Of a DNA stretch of 64,000 nucleotides, positions 27,932 through 37,900 are shown piece by piece; within the stretch, counting starts at the first letter, position 1; every line of letters begins with the position of its first letter. Position numbers and translations under genes: made by a program. This DNA comes from Bradyrhizobium sp. 139 (GTDB taxonomy: Bacteria; Pseudomonadota; Alphaproteobacteria; Rhizobiales; Xanthobacteraceae): positions 93,719-157,718 of the forward strand of contig NZ_JADPKS010000035.1 in assembly GCF_023074175.1 (NCBI RefSeq), given 5' to 3'. The notes under the pieces were generated by a model, which was given only the letters and a program-made list of their open reading frames with translations, did no database searches and was not told the DNA's origin.

Positions 27932-29131
27932 ATGTCGAAATCGTTCAGCACGTTCGGCCTTGCTGTGAGTGCCGTGGTGCTCACCTGTCTGCCGGCCGCG
28001 GCGCAAACCAAGGTCACCAACGAGGGCATCTCGGCATCCGAGATCGTCATCGGCACCCATCAGGACCTGTCGGGACCGATCAAAGGCTGGGGCGTACCGG
28101 TCTCCAACGGCATGAAGATGGCGGTCGAGGAGGTCAACGCCGCCGGCGGCATCAACGGTCGCAAGATCCGGCTGGTGGTTGAGGACAGCGGCTACGATCC
28201 GAAAAAGGCCGTGCTGGCTTCGCAAAAACTGATCGAGCGCGACAAGATCTTCGCGATGGTGGGACCGATGGGATCGCCGACCGTGCTCGCGGCGCAGGAT
28301 ATCCTGCTCGACGCCGGCGTGCTTCAGCTCTTCCCGCTGACGGCGGCCGAGTTCACCTTCAAGTTCGATCCGGCCAAGCCGCAGGAGCGACTGAAGTTCA
28401 ACAACCTCTTGCCTTACGTCGAGAGCACGCGCGCGGCGCTGAAATACATGATGGAGTGGAAGAGCTTCAAGAAGCCATGCATCATGCATCAGGATGACGA
28501 GTACGGAAAGAACGTGCTCGACGGCTTCAACCAGCAGCTCACCGCCATGAAGCTGCAGCCGGCCTCGATCACGAGCTACAAGCGCGGCGCCTCCGACTTC
28601 AGCGCGCAGGTCGCCAAGATGAAGTCCGACGGCTGCGACCTCGTCGTGCTCGGCGCGGTGCTCCGCGAGCCTATCGGCGCCATGACCGAGGCCAGGAAGC
28701 TCGGCTGGGAGGTCACCTTCCTTGGGGCCACGCCCACCAACGTGATGGAGGTGCCGATGCTCGGCAAGGATGCCGTCGAGGGCCTCTACGCCGCGTCCGG
28801 CTTCGAGATCCCCTATGAGGACACCGCCAAGGGCAAGGTCAAGGACTGGCTCGTCAACTACAAGAAGATGTTTGGCACCGATGCCAACACGCAGGCCATC
28901 ATCGGCTACAATGCAGTGATGACGTTTGCGTTCTACGCGAACAAGGCGGGCAAGGATCTGACCGGACAGAAGATGCTGGACGCGCTGGAGTCGGGCGAGA
29001 AATTCCTCGACATCTTCAACTCGCCCCCGACGAAGTTCTCCAAGACCGACCATCTTGCCAACACCATCACCCAGGTGCAGCAGGTCAAGGGCGGCCGCTG
29101 GGTCTTGGTGAAGGACAATCTGATGTTTTGA
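27932..29131 (+). CDS. Liv-type ABC transporter periplasmic binding protein
   Basis: The 399-residue type I periplasmic binding protein (LivK/Peripla_BP_6) has a signal peptide cleaved after LPAAAQ (about residue 25). The ligand-binding fold begins IVIGTHQDLSGPIKGWGVPVSNGMKMAVEEVNAAGGINGRKI. The start at 27932 is preceded by GGAGAGGAG, better than the longer reading. It captures the solute for the upstream Liv permeases. It is the last gene of the operon, and a stable hairpin follows within six bases of the stop. Confidence 0.92.
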   Translation: MSKSFSTFGLAVSAVVLTCLPAAAQTKVTNEGISASEIVIGTHQDLSGPIKGWGVPVSNGMKMAVEEVNAAGGINGRKIRLVVEDSGYDPKKAVLASQKLIERDKIFAMVGPMGSPTVLAAQDILLDAGVLQLFPLTAAEFTFKFDPAKPQERLKFNNLLPYVESTRAALKYMMEWKSFKKPCIMHQDDEYGKNVLDGFNQQLTAMKLQPASITSYKRGASDFSAQVAKMKSDGCDLVVLGAVLREPIGAMTEARKLGWEVTFLGATPTNVMEVPMLGKDAVEGLYAASGFEIPYEDTAKGKVKDWLVNYKKMFGTDANTQAIIGYNAVMTFAFYANKAGKDLTGQKMLDALESGEKFLDIFNSPPTKFSKTDHLANTITQVQQVKGGRWVLVKDNLMF

Positions 29132-29136
29132 TCTTC

Positions 29137-29280
29137 GCCTCTCCCCGCTTGCGGGGAGAGGCCGGAATTTGCGAGAGCAAATTCCGGGTGAGGGGCAGTC
29201 TCCGCGAGTCCGTCTTTCACTGTCTTGGCGGAAGCTGCCCCTCACCCCGGCCCTCTCCCCGTAAGAACGGGGAGAGAGAG
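29137..29280. repeat. Palindromic repeat cluster, CTCTCCCGC family; probable operon-end hairpins
   Basis: A perfect 12-bp stem GCCTCTCCCCGC-TT-GCGGGGAGAGGC (29137-29162) begins six bases after the binding-protein stop. Next is a 10-bp stem CGGAATTTGC/GCAAATTCCG (29163-29186), and a mirrored half ends in CCCTCTCCCCG-type arms near 29280. It fills the gap between convergent genes and probably terminates or protects both transcripts. Confidence 0.85.
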
Positions 29281-29286
29281 AAGTGC

Positions 29287-30411
29287 CTACGATCCACCGC
29301 CCGCGGTGCCCGAGTTCACCGGCGCGAGTTCGTCCTCCCGGCAGCGCCAGCCGTCGGCGGCTTTCACGAAGGCGAAGGTCCGCTGGATTCTCAGGCGGCG
29401 CGTCACGTTGAAGGCCTCGCCGGATCGCTCCTTATTGCCGACGCCCGGCTGCGGACGGCCCGTGTTGGGGTCCCAGCAGGTGCCGGTGCAGGTGGAAGCA
29501 ACCTTGCTGCACATGGTGAAGGGCGCCAGCACGGCCATCTCGATCTCGCCCGTGACCTGCGCCTCCTGATCGGTCACCTGGCTGTCGAGCGCGTAGACGC
29601 GGTTGATGCGGAGGAAATTGCCGCACGAATTGGCGGCGTGAATCCGCGCGGCGCAAAAATCGACGGCGTCGGTGTCGGGCGAGCGGGCCGCGACCTGTCG
29701 GCCGAACACTTTCTTCGGATCGCCTTTCGCCGCGCGGATCTCATCAGTCTTGTGCTTCAAATGGTCAGCGAGACAGCTTTCCGCGGATTCGAGCTCCTGG
29801 AGCGGCACGTTCTCCTTGCCGACGATACTGCATTTGCGATCGCGCTCTCGCGTCCATCGGCCATATTCGGCGAAGGCAAAGCGCGCCGCGGTCGGGTCCA
29901 GTTTGCCGATCAGGCCGAGCACCTGGTCATTGAGTTCAGTTTCGGCGAGCGCCAGCGCCGGGTCTGCGCAGATCAGCGCGCCGGCCGCAGTGTTGGCGGC
30001 GAGACAATCGAAATCGGGATCGCGCACGATCGCGGCGCGCTCCTCGGTCACCTTGAGAAGGCACGCCTTCACCCGGTCGAAATCATCATGGCGGATCGCG
30101 GTCTGGCCGACGATGCCGCAGCCGAGGTTGCGCTGTCGGATCCAGATCGCATTCTCCTCGACCGCGGGCAGGCGATCGGGCAGCCGGACGAGCCGCGCCT
30201 CGATAGCCGTGCTGAGCTTCTCGGCGGCAGCGGCCAGCTCGGCGTCACCGCAGAACAATTGATTGCCGGGATCGCGGACCTGCTGGCAGTTGTTCCTGGC
30301 AAGCAGCGGCAGTCTGGCGGCGATGGAGCGGTCGGGCGTGCCGGACTGCGCGAAGCCTGGTGCCGCCGACAGCGCCAGCAGCGCAAGCACAGACAGCATG
30401 ATGAACCGCAT
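29287..30411 (-). CDS. Exported protein with LprI-like repeats
   Basis: The 374-residue protein has a signal peptide (MRFIMLSVLALLALSAAPGFAQ). Two segments resemble the lysozyme-inhibitor LprI N-terminal domain (DUF1311): about 45-115 (FCGDAELAAAAEKLSTAIE ... ENAIWIRQRNLGCG) and about 120-200 (DFDCLAANTAAGALICADPALALAETELNDQV ... RWTRERDRKCS), with paired Cys as in that family. The C-terminal 150 residues form an unassigned domain with more Cys pairs. It probably acts in the periplasm. It follows the LapG-like protease gene on the same strand by 125 bases and may be co-transcribed. Confidence 0.7.
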   Translation of the reverse strand: MRFIMLSVLALLALSAAPGFAQSGTPDRSIAARLPLLARNNCQQVRDPGNQLFCGDAELAAAAEKLSTAIEARLVRLPDRLPAVEENAIWIRQRNLGCGIVGQTAIRHDDFDRVKACLLKVTEERAAIVRDPDFDCLAANTAAGALICADPALALAETELNDQVLGLIGKLDPTAARFAFAEYGRWTRERDRKCSIVGKENVPLQELESAESCLADHLKHKTDEIRAAKGDPKKVFGRQVAARSPDTDAVDFCAARIHAANSCGNFLRINRVYALDSQVTDQEAQVTGEIEMAVLAPFTMCSKVASTCTGTCWDPNTGRPQPGVGNKERSGEAFNVTRRLRIQRTFAFVKAADGWRCREDELAPVNSGTAGGGS

Positions 30412-30501
30412 TCCACTCGTTCCCCCGCATAGCCGGCGCCATGCTAGCGTTCCTGATCGCGCGGCGAAATGGCTTTGTGGCTTTCAGGTGAACGTAGTCT
30501 C

Positions 30502-30522
30502 GATGGAGCTGCGCGCTCCATC
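30502..30522 (-). terminator. Weak hairpin after the protease gene
   Basis: An 8-bp stem GATGGAGC/GCTCCATC with a 5-base loop lies between the protease gene and the LprI-like gene. There is no T-run, so it may attenuate rather than stop transcription. Confidence 0.3.
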
Positions 30523-30536
30523 CAGGCTAGAGGAGA

Positions 30537-31286
30537 TCAGCGCGCCTCGGCGGCGACCATTGCCAGGCTGTCCACGCCGGAGAACCGCACGGGTTCGTCG
30601 ACATATTTCATCACGGCGGACTGGTACAGCACGAACAGCGGCTGGTAGGTCTGCGCAGCGTCGTCCTCGAGCATCGCCATGCGGCGGTTGTCGAGCATCA
30701 GCCAGTGGCCGTCGAGCTTTGCCGCGGCAACCGCATGCTCTTCGCCGACGCGGGTGTCGCGCACCACGACGATGCGGAGGTCCTCGGTGGCAACGCCCGC
30801 CAGCCGCAGCGCCGCGAGCTTGGCAATGGCATAGTCTTCGCAATCGCCGGCGCCCCGCGCGAAGGTCGCGAGCGGCGCGCTCCAGATGTCGTCGGTGCCG
30901 TCGTTGGCGGTCCGGATGGTGAGGTTGATGGCGCGGTTGGTCTCGCCCAGCCGCGCGCGGCCGTCGCGGGCGCGGGCCTGATCGACGATAGCGAGCAGCT
31001 TCAGTGCCGCGGGCGAGGCGCAATTGTCACGATCGCCGTCGCACAGCGCGAGCTGCACCATATCGTCGTCGAGCTTCTGCTTCAGCGCGAACCATTTCTG
31101 TTGCAGGCTGCCGGACAAGATGGCGAAGGCGAACACACCGAACGGTTCGGCGGATTTGCGCACGAGGACGCCGGCGCCCGGCGACAGCAGCGTGCCGGCG
31201 CGAAGATCGGCAGCCGATCCGAGCAGGATCAATCCGCACAAGACAAGGATTGCGCGCCAGGCGCGCGAGCGAGCAGCGGTCTCCAT
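30537..31286 (-). CDS. Bacterial transglutaminase-like cysteine protease (LapG-like, C93 family)
   Basis: The 249-residue protein has an N-terminal membrane or signal helix (AWRAILVLCGLILLGSAADLRAG). The C93/DUF920 core shows the three catalytic parts: GDCEDYAIAKLAAL with the Cys and flanking acidic residues that bind calcium in LapG, then VGEEHAVAAAKLDGHWLMLDNR with the His and Asp. In Pseudomonas and Legionella, LapG releases giant surface adhesins by cutting near the N-terminus under control of LapD and cyclic-di-GMP. The gene is divergent from a 2087-residue secreted adhesin, which makes that protein the obvious candidate substrate. No LapD gene is in the window. Confidence 0.82.
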   Translation of the reverse strand: METAARSRAWRAILVLCGLILLGSAADLRAGTLLSPGAGVLVRKSAEPFGVFAFAILSGSLQQKWFALKQKLDDDMVQLALCDGDRDNCASPAALKLLAIVDQARARDGRARLGETNRAINLTIRTANDGTDDIWSAPLATFARGAGDCEDYAIAKLAALRLAGVATEDLRIVVVRDTRVGEEHAVAAAKLDGHWLMLDNRRMAMLEDDAAQTYQPLFVLYQSAVMKYVDEPVRFSGVDSLAMVAAEAR

Positions 31287-31900
31287 CTGACACCCCCTTC
31301 CGGCTTCGCCAGATCCCTTCGACCTGTACGTGCCGGGCTTATTGCTTCGCGGAGATAGTGAGAGACGGGCCGTTTTGTTCTGCTTAATGCGCCCGGCAGG
31401 GGCACCAAAACCGTAGGACAGCCTGAAACGGGCCTGCCCAAATTGCGTAAAATTTTACGATTCGGAGCCAGGAGGGCTCCGGCTTCCGGGAAGTGGGGCC
31501 AATCACAGGCAGAAGTTGTGGGGCGGCCGGTTCTGCGCCTTATGGCTAATGACCCGCTATTTCACGGGGTCTGTTAATTAGGTCACAGATTTTGCCCCGT
31601 ATTTGCCGCAGGATGTTGCGGGGCCTCACGAACCAAAGATGACACAAGTATCTGCTGTCAACATTGTACAGCATATTACTTGTGATGACTGGAAATGCAT
31701 GCAGATAAGCCGATTTCAGCCTCAGAAATCTTGGATTATTACTTCCGCTTCTCTGTGAGCGAGCCGCTTTTCAGCGGGGCCATCACCAAGTGACGCGAAA
31801 TCACACAAGCAATAGATGGTTTCGCTAAGGACTTGGTAATGCTATGCAAGCTTAGGCGATTGATACTTACTTAAATTTTAACCCTTTTGACGGTGCCCTG
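31287..31900. other. Divergent intergenic region upstream of the giant adhesin
   Basis: These 614 bases hold no gene. From about 31440 on, the sequence is clearly richer in A+T than its surroundings, as expected for a regulated promoter region. It contains the 42-base dyad at 31643-31684. I looked for CRP-like, FNR-like and sigma-54 sites and found none that fit. The adhesin frame opens at 31856 after a TAG. Confidence 0.55.
31643..31684. promoter_or_regulatory. Interrupted dyad, candidate operator or RNA hairpin
   Basis: CACAAGTA (31643-31650) pairs with TACTTGTG (31677-31684), and inside this GCTGT pairs with ACAGC around CAACATTGT. It lies about 217 bases before the adhesin start and 357 bases from the protease start. 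It could be a protein-binding site shared by both or a transcript hairpin. Confidence 0.4.
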
Positions 31901-34900
31901 TTGAATTACGCTGGCAAATTTGACGCCGCGATTCCCTTGGACGGCCATGGTTCCCGCTCGCCCGCCGACGGCCATGTCTTTGCGGCCAAGCCTTTTATCG
32001 CGAAGGCGCACGGTCACGTGCCTGACGGCGCGTTCGTTGTTCCCGACCCGAACCTGATCTTCAATGGCGAGTTCAAGCGCGCGGGTCTCGACCTTGTGCT
32101 GTCCCACGAGGGGCACGAGTTCGTCGTTCACGATTATTTCAGGGGTGACAAGCGGGCGGCGATCTCCTCGCCGGATGGCGCGCACCTCACCGGCGACGTC
32201 GTCAACGCGCTCACGGGCCATGTGCAATATGCACAGGCCACGCCCGGCGCCGCTACGGCCCAGGTCATCGGCCACGTCACCAAGCTCTCCGGCAGCGCGA
32301 CCGCGGTGCGCAACGGCGTCTCGGTCATTCTGAACAATGGCGACAATGTCGAGAAGGGCGACGTGGTCTCGACCGGCGGGGATTCGACGCTCGGCATCAC
32401 CTTCATCGACGGCACGGTGTTCGGCCTGTCCTCCAATGCGCGGATGGTGCTGAACGAGATGGTCTACGACCCCAACGGGTCGAGCAATTCCTCGCTGCTC
32501 AGCCTGGTCGCGGGCACCATCACCTTCGTCGCCGGCGAGACCGCCAAGCACGGCGACATGAAGATCGACACGCCGGTCGCCACCATGGGCATCCGCGGCA
32601 CGGCGGTGCTGACCCAGATCAACTTCGTCGTTCCCGCCGGTGGCGGCGATCCGCAGCCGCAGGCGAGCTTCCAGGTGCTGGTCGAGCCCAACGGCACGAC
32701 GGGCTCCTACATCCTGTTCGACAAGATCACGCTGCTGCCGATCGCGACGGTCAACCAGGCCGGCCAGATGATCCAGATCAGCGGCGGCAACGTCTCGATC
32801 TCCAATGCGCTGATGTCGCCGGACGTTCAGAAGCTGATCACCGACGTGTTCACGCTGAAGTTCACCGACAACAACACCAACACCAAACTCACCACGAACT
32901 TCACCGACTCGATCACGCAGACCAGCGATGGGATCGTGATCAAGACCCCAGCCGGCTACATCGCGACCGCGGTATTCACAAGCCTCAATCAGCAGGGATC
33001 GCAGGAATCCGGCGATCACGCGGCGCCTGCCAACCGTTACCCCGGCAAGCCTCTGTCTCAAAGCCTCGATCTCAACGGCAATGTGAAGACGGCGTTCGCG
33101 CTGACCGAGCGCGCGGACACGACCGGCGACGCGACCCATTCCGACACGATCTCCGGCCGGATCACCTTCGTCGATCAAAACCTGGGCGACAGGCCGACGG
33201 TGAGCGTGAATCTCGCCGATGCGCCAAACTACGTCTACAAGAGTGCCGGCCAGCAGGACGTCACCGGCACGCTCTCTGCGCTGCAGAAGCAGGACATCGC
33301 GGCGACGCAGATCCAGATCAACGTCGCCGCCGACGGCGGCAACAACAACAACGGCTCGGCGGTCTGGAGCTACACGATCCCCGACCACGTCTTCGACTTT
33401 CTTGCGGCCGGCGAAACGCTGACGCTGACCTACATGGTCCGCATCGACAACAATTTCGCAATCAGCCCCGAGACCGCCTTCATCCCCATCACCATCACAA
33501 TCACCGGCACCAACGATAAGCCCACCGTCGCGACGTCAGGTGGCACCGTCATCGAGAAGGTCGGGACCGGCAACGAGGCTCTGGACACCATCACGGGCAC
33601 GGTCATCTTCAGCGATGTCGATCTGACGGACCGGCCGATCGTGAGCGCGGCGCTTTCGTCCACCCAGCCGCTCAAATATCTCGACGCCGAAGGGCACGAT
33701 ATCACCGCGACGCTGACGCCGGAGCAGCGCGCCGCGATCGCCGCCGTCGAGGTGCCGCTGACCGTGGTGCAGGGCGCCGGAAACGGCAACAACGGCTCGG
33801 CCACCTGGGCCTACAGCGTTCCCGACCATCTCTTCGATTTTCTCGCCGAAGGCGAGACGCTGACCCTCAATTATGTGGTGCAGGTCGATGACGGGCACGG
33901 CGGTGTCGTCAGCACGCCGATCACCGTGTCCATCAACGGTGCAGACGTCAATGTCGAGGGCACCAACGACCTCCCGACGATCGTCGAAGACTCCACCACC
34001 CCGACAGGTGCGGTAACCGAGGATAGTGCGGCCACGCTCGCCGCCAACGGCACCATTACCTTCAACGATCCCGATCTCACGGACACCCACACCGCGAGTT
34101 TCGCTCTGAACTCGACGGTTTCGAACGCGCATCTGCCAGGCTTCAGCGACGGCACTTCGCATATCGGCACGTTCGCGCTCACGGCGGTGAGCGAGAGTCC
34201 CGGCGTCAGCACGCGAGGGGCAGTCGGCTGGACCTTTACGATCGACGATAGCGACCCGGTGCTCCAGTCGCTGGCCAAGGGCCAGACCATCACGCAGGTT
34301 TACACCGTCACGGTCGACGATCATCACGGTGGGACGGTCACCCGAGAGGTCACGGTCACCATTACCGGGACCAATGATGCCCCGACCATCACGAGCGATG
34401 CAGACGCGGCAACGGGCGGCGTCACCGAGGATGCCGGCGTGACGCTCTCGACCGGCGGCACGCTGGCGATCCAGGATCTCGACCTGATCGACACCCATGC
34501 GGCGCAGGCCGTGTTCAAGTCGTCGGCCTCCAGCGCGCATTTGCCCGGCTTTGTGGAGGGGACGACCAATATCGGGACCTTCACGATCGATCCGTCGGTG
34601 ACGGAATCTGGCAGCGATACCGACGACGGCGCGACGCTGGGCTGGCACTTCACGCTCAATGACAATGATCCGGTGTTGCAGTCGCTGGCCAAGGGCCAGA
34701 CCATTACCCAGGTCTATACCGTCACCTTTACCGACAATCACGGCGCGCAGGTTTCCCAGGACGTCACGGTCACCATTACCGGCACCAACGACGCGCCGAC
34801 GATGACCAGCAGTGCCGCGGATGCTACCGGAGCGGTGACCGAGGATGCCGGCGCGACGCTGTCGATCAATGGCACGCTGGCGATCCAGGATCTCGACCTG

Positions 34901-37900
34901 ATCGACACCCACACGGCGCAGGCCGTGTTCAAGTCGGCGACATCGAGCGCGCATCTGCCGGGCTTCGACGGCGATACGCCGCTCGGCACTTTCACGATCG
35001 ATTCCGACCTCGCCGAGTTCAACACCGACACCGACAACGGTGCGACGCTGGGCTGGCACTTCAGCCTCGACAACAACGATGCGGTGCTGCAATCGCTGGC
35101 CAAGGGCCAGACCATCACCCAGGTCTACACCGTCACCTTCACTGACGATCACGGCGCGTACGTCTCGCGGGACGTGACCGTCACGATCAACGGCGCCAAT
35201 GACGCGCCGACGATCACGAGTGACGCTGTCGATGCTGCCGGAGCGGTGACCGAGGATGCTTGCGCGACGCTGTCGATCGACGGTACGCTGGCGATCCAGG
35301 ATCTTGATCTGATCGACACCCACACGGCGCAGGCCGTGTTCAAGTCGTGGACATCGAGCGCGCATCTGCCGGGTTTCGACGACGACACGCCGCTCGGCAG
35401 CTTCACGATCGATCCGTCGGTGCACGAATTCAGCATCGATGTCGACAACAGTGCGACGTTGGGCTGGCACTTCAGCCTCGACAACAACGATGCGGTGCTG
35501 CAATCGCTGGCCCAAGGCCAGGCCATCACCCAGGTCTACACCGTCACCTTCACCGACGATCACGGCGCGTACGTCTCGCGGGACGTGACCGTCACGATCA
35601 ACGGCGCCAACGACGCGCCGACGATCACGAGCGACACTGCCGCGGCGATGGGTACGGTCACCGAGGATGACGGCTCGTCATTGTCGACCGGCGGCACGCT
35701 GGCGATCCAGGACCTCGACCTGATCGACACCCACACGGCCGAGTGGTCGTTCAAATCGTCGTCCGTCAGCTCGGCCCTGCCGGGCTTCGAGGACGACAGC
35801 ACGAATATCGGCACATTCACGATCAACGCGGTGTCCGAGTCCGGCAGCGACACGGACAATGGCGCGACGCTCGGCTGGCACTTCACGCTGGACAACAGCG
35901 ATCCGGTGCTGCAGTCGCTGGCCGACGGGCAGACCATCACCCAGGTCTACACCGTCACGTTCGACGACCAGCAGGGCGGCAAGGTCAGCCAGGACGTCAC
36001 GGTCACGATCACCGGCACCAACGATGCGCCGGCCGTTTCCTATGTGACGTCGAACTACATGGACTTCGACGGCCAGACCATCGCGGTCGGCGACGTGCCG
36101 ACGGTCGCCACCGATGACGTGACGCTGGCCGGGTGGGCGAACTGGAGCGGGGGCGCCGATCCGGGCCACGGCCACATCCTGTTCTACAACGGCAACACCT
36201 CGACCACCGGCTTCGGTCTGCTTGGCACCGTCAACGTCGATGGTACCTTGGAGCTGCAGATTCTCGCAGGCGGCGTCGACATCGAGGATACCGGTGTCGC
36301 CCTCACGGCCTCGCAATGGCATAACATCGCGCTGACCCGCGACAACGGTACCTTCACGCTTTATCTCGATGGAAACCTCGAATATTCGCAGTCATGGGCG
36401 TTCAACGCGATCGATGGCAGCCCGTCGAATCCGTCGGCGTCCTACCTGATGATTGGCGCCGCGAGCGAGCCAGACGCGGCGGGCTTTGGAGCGGAAGGCT
36501 TCTTCGGCTCGATCGCCGATGTCAGCGTCTGGGCCACCGCGCTCACGCAGACGCAGATCCAGTCGATCGATTTCACCGCGCTCACCGGCAGCGAGGCGAG
36601 TCTGGCCGCGTATTACCAGCTCGGCGACGGCAGCGGGATCACGGCGTCCAATACGGTCAACCCCGCCGAGGGTCTCGCAATCGAAGGCACCGCGGGTTGG
36701 GCGAGCGGGACTTCCGGGCCGGGCGGCGCCGTTGCCGATCTGATGGAAACCAATGCCGGCCAGCTTTCGCATGGCGTGCTGGTGGTCTCCGACGTCGACG
36801 CGATCGATCACGTCACGGTGTCGGTCAACCAGGTGCAGGTTGCTCTCGACGGCGTGCCGCAAACCGGCAGCGTCGGCGGGCTGTCGCATGCGGACCTGCT
36901 CAACTATCTCACCGTCCCGCCCGGCGATATCCTCAACGGCACGGCCACCAACGCCCAGTTTACGTGGCAGTTCAATTCAGGCGGTCAGGCCTTCGATTTC
37001 CTCGCGGCCGGCCAGACGCTGTCGCTGCAATACACCATCGTTCCGTCGGATGCTGATGGCGCGGGCACGAGCGCAGTCGTGACCGTCAACATCGCCGGCA
37101 CGAACGACGCGCCGACGCTGTCCGATCTCCACATCGGCCCGCTCACGGATACGGCCGCTGCCGACACCTTCTTCGATCTCACCGGGACGCTGACGGGCAA
37201 CGATGCCGATACCGGCGAGACGGCGACGCTTACCTATTCCGTTCTCAATGCGGATCACCATGCTGCGACGACAGCCGGGGGATTGTACGGGACGCTGACG
37301 GTCAATCCCGACGGCAGCTACAGCTACGTTCCGAACGCCGCCGCGATCAACGCGCTGGCGGAAGGATCCTACGCGGATATTTTCACTGTCCAGACCACGG
37401 ACGTGCTCGGTGCGATCGGCACGACCATGCTCACGGTGGATGTGACCGGGGCGAACGACGCCACCGGCCCGGTCATCAACACCGAGCACTTCCAGTTCGA
37501 GCATATCCGCGAGAACAGCAACGAGATCATCACCGATCTGGTGGTCACCGACACCGATTCCGGTGCCGCGACGGATACTTTCACCGTCACGCTTTCGACC
37601 GCGCATCCGCATCTCAGCAGCGTCAGTGTTTATCCGGCGTCCGGTTCGCTCGACCAGATCAACACCGGCCTCGCGAGCGGCGCGGGCATCGCCTACGATC
37701 CGACTGGCGCCACCTCTGATTCTCAGGCGGAACTGCCCGCGACCGACCAGGTCACGCTGACCGTCGCCGACTCGGCCGGCCGCTCCGACACGGTCAACTT
37801 CATCTTCGCCGAGGGTGCCAACGGCCAGGGCATCAGTCTGGCAGGCGCCGGCGGCAAGGACGTCATCTTCGCGACGGAGTCGAGTGATACGCTGGCCGGA

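Noticed and set aside
31775..31800. CRP-type site AGTGA...TCACA upstream of the adhesin, tempting given the nearby cyclase
   Set aside because: The half sites are seven bases apart instead of six, and the left one lacks the first T, so the match is not good enough.
33536..35563. 675-codon minus-strand frame inside the adhesin gene
   Set aside because: It simply mirrors the VCBS repeats, with repeated nonsense motifs. No ribosome site and no family.
34390..36030. Regular repeats as a CRISPR array
   Set aside because: Units are 411-414 bases long and continuously coding (VCBS domains). There are no short repeats with unique spacers and no cas genes in the window.
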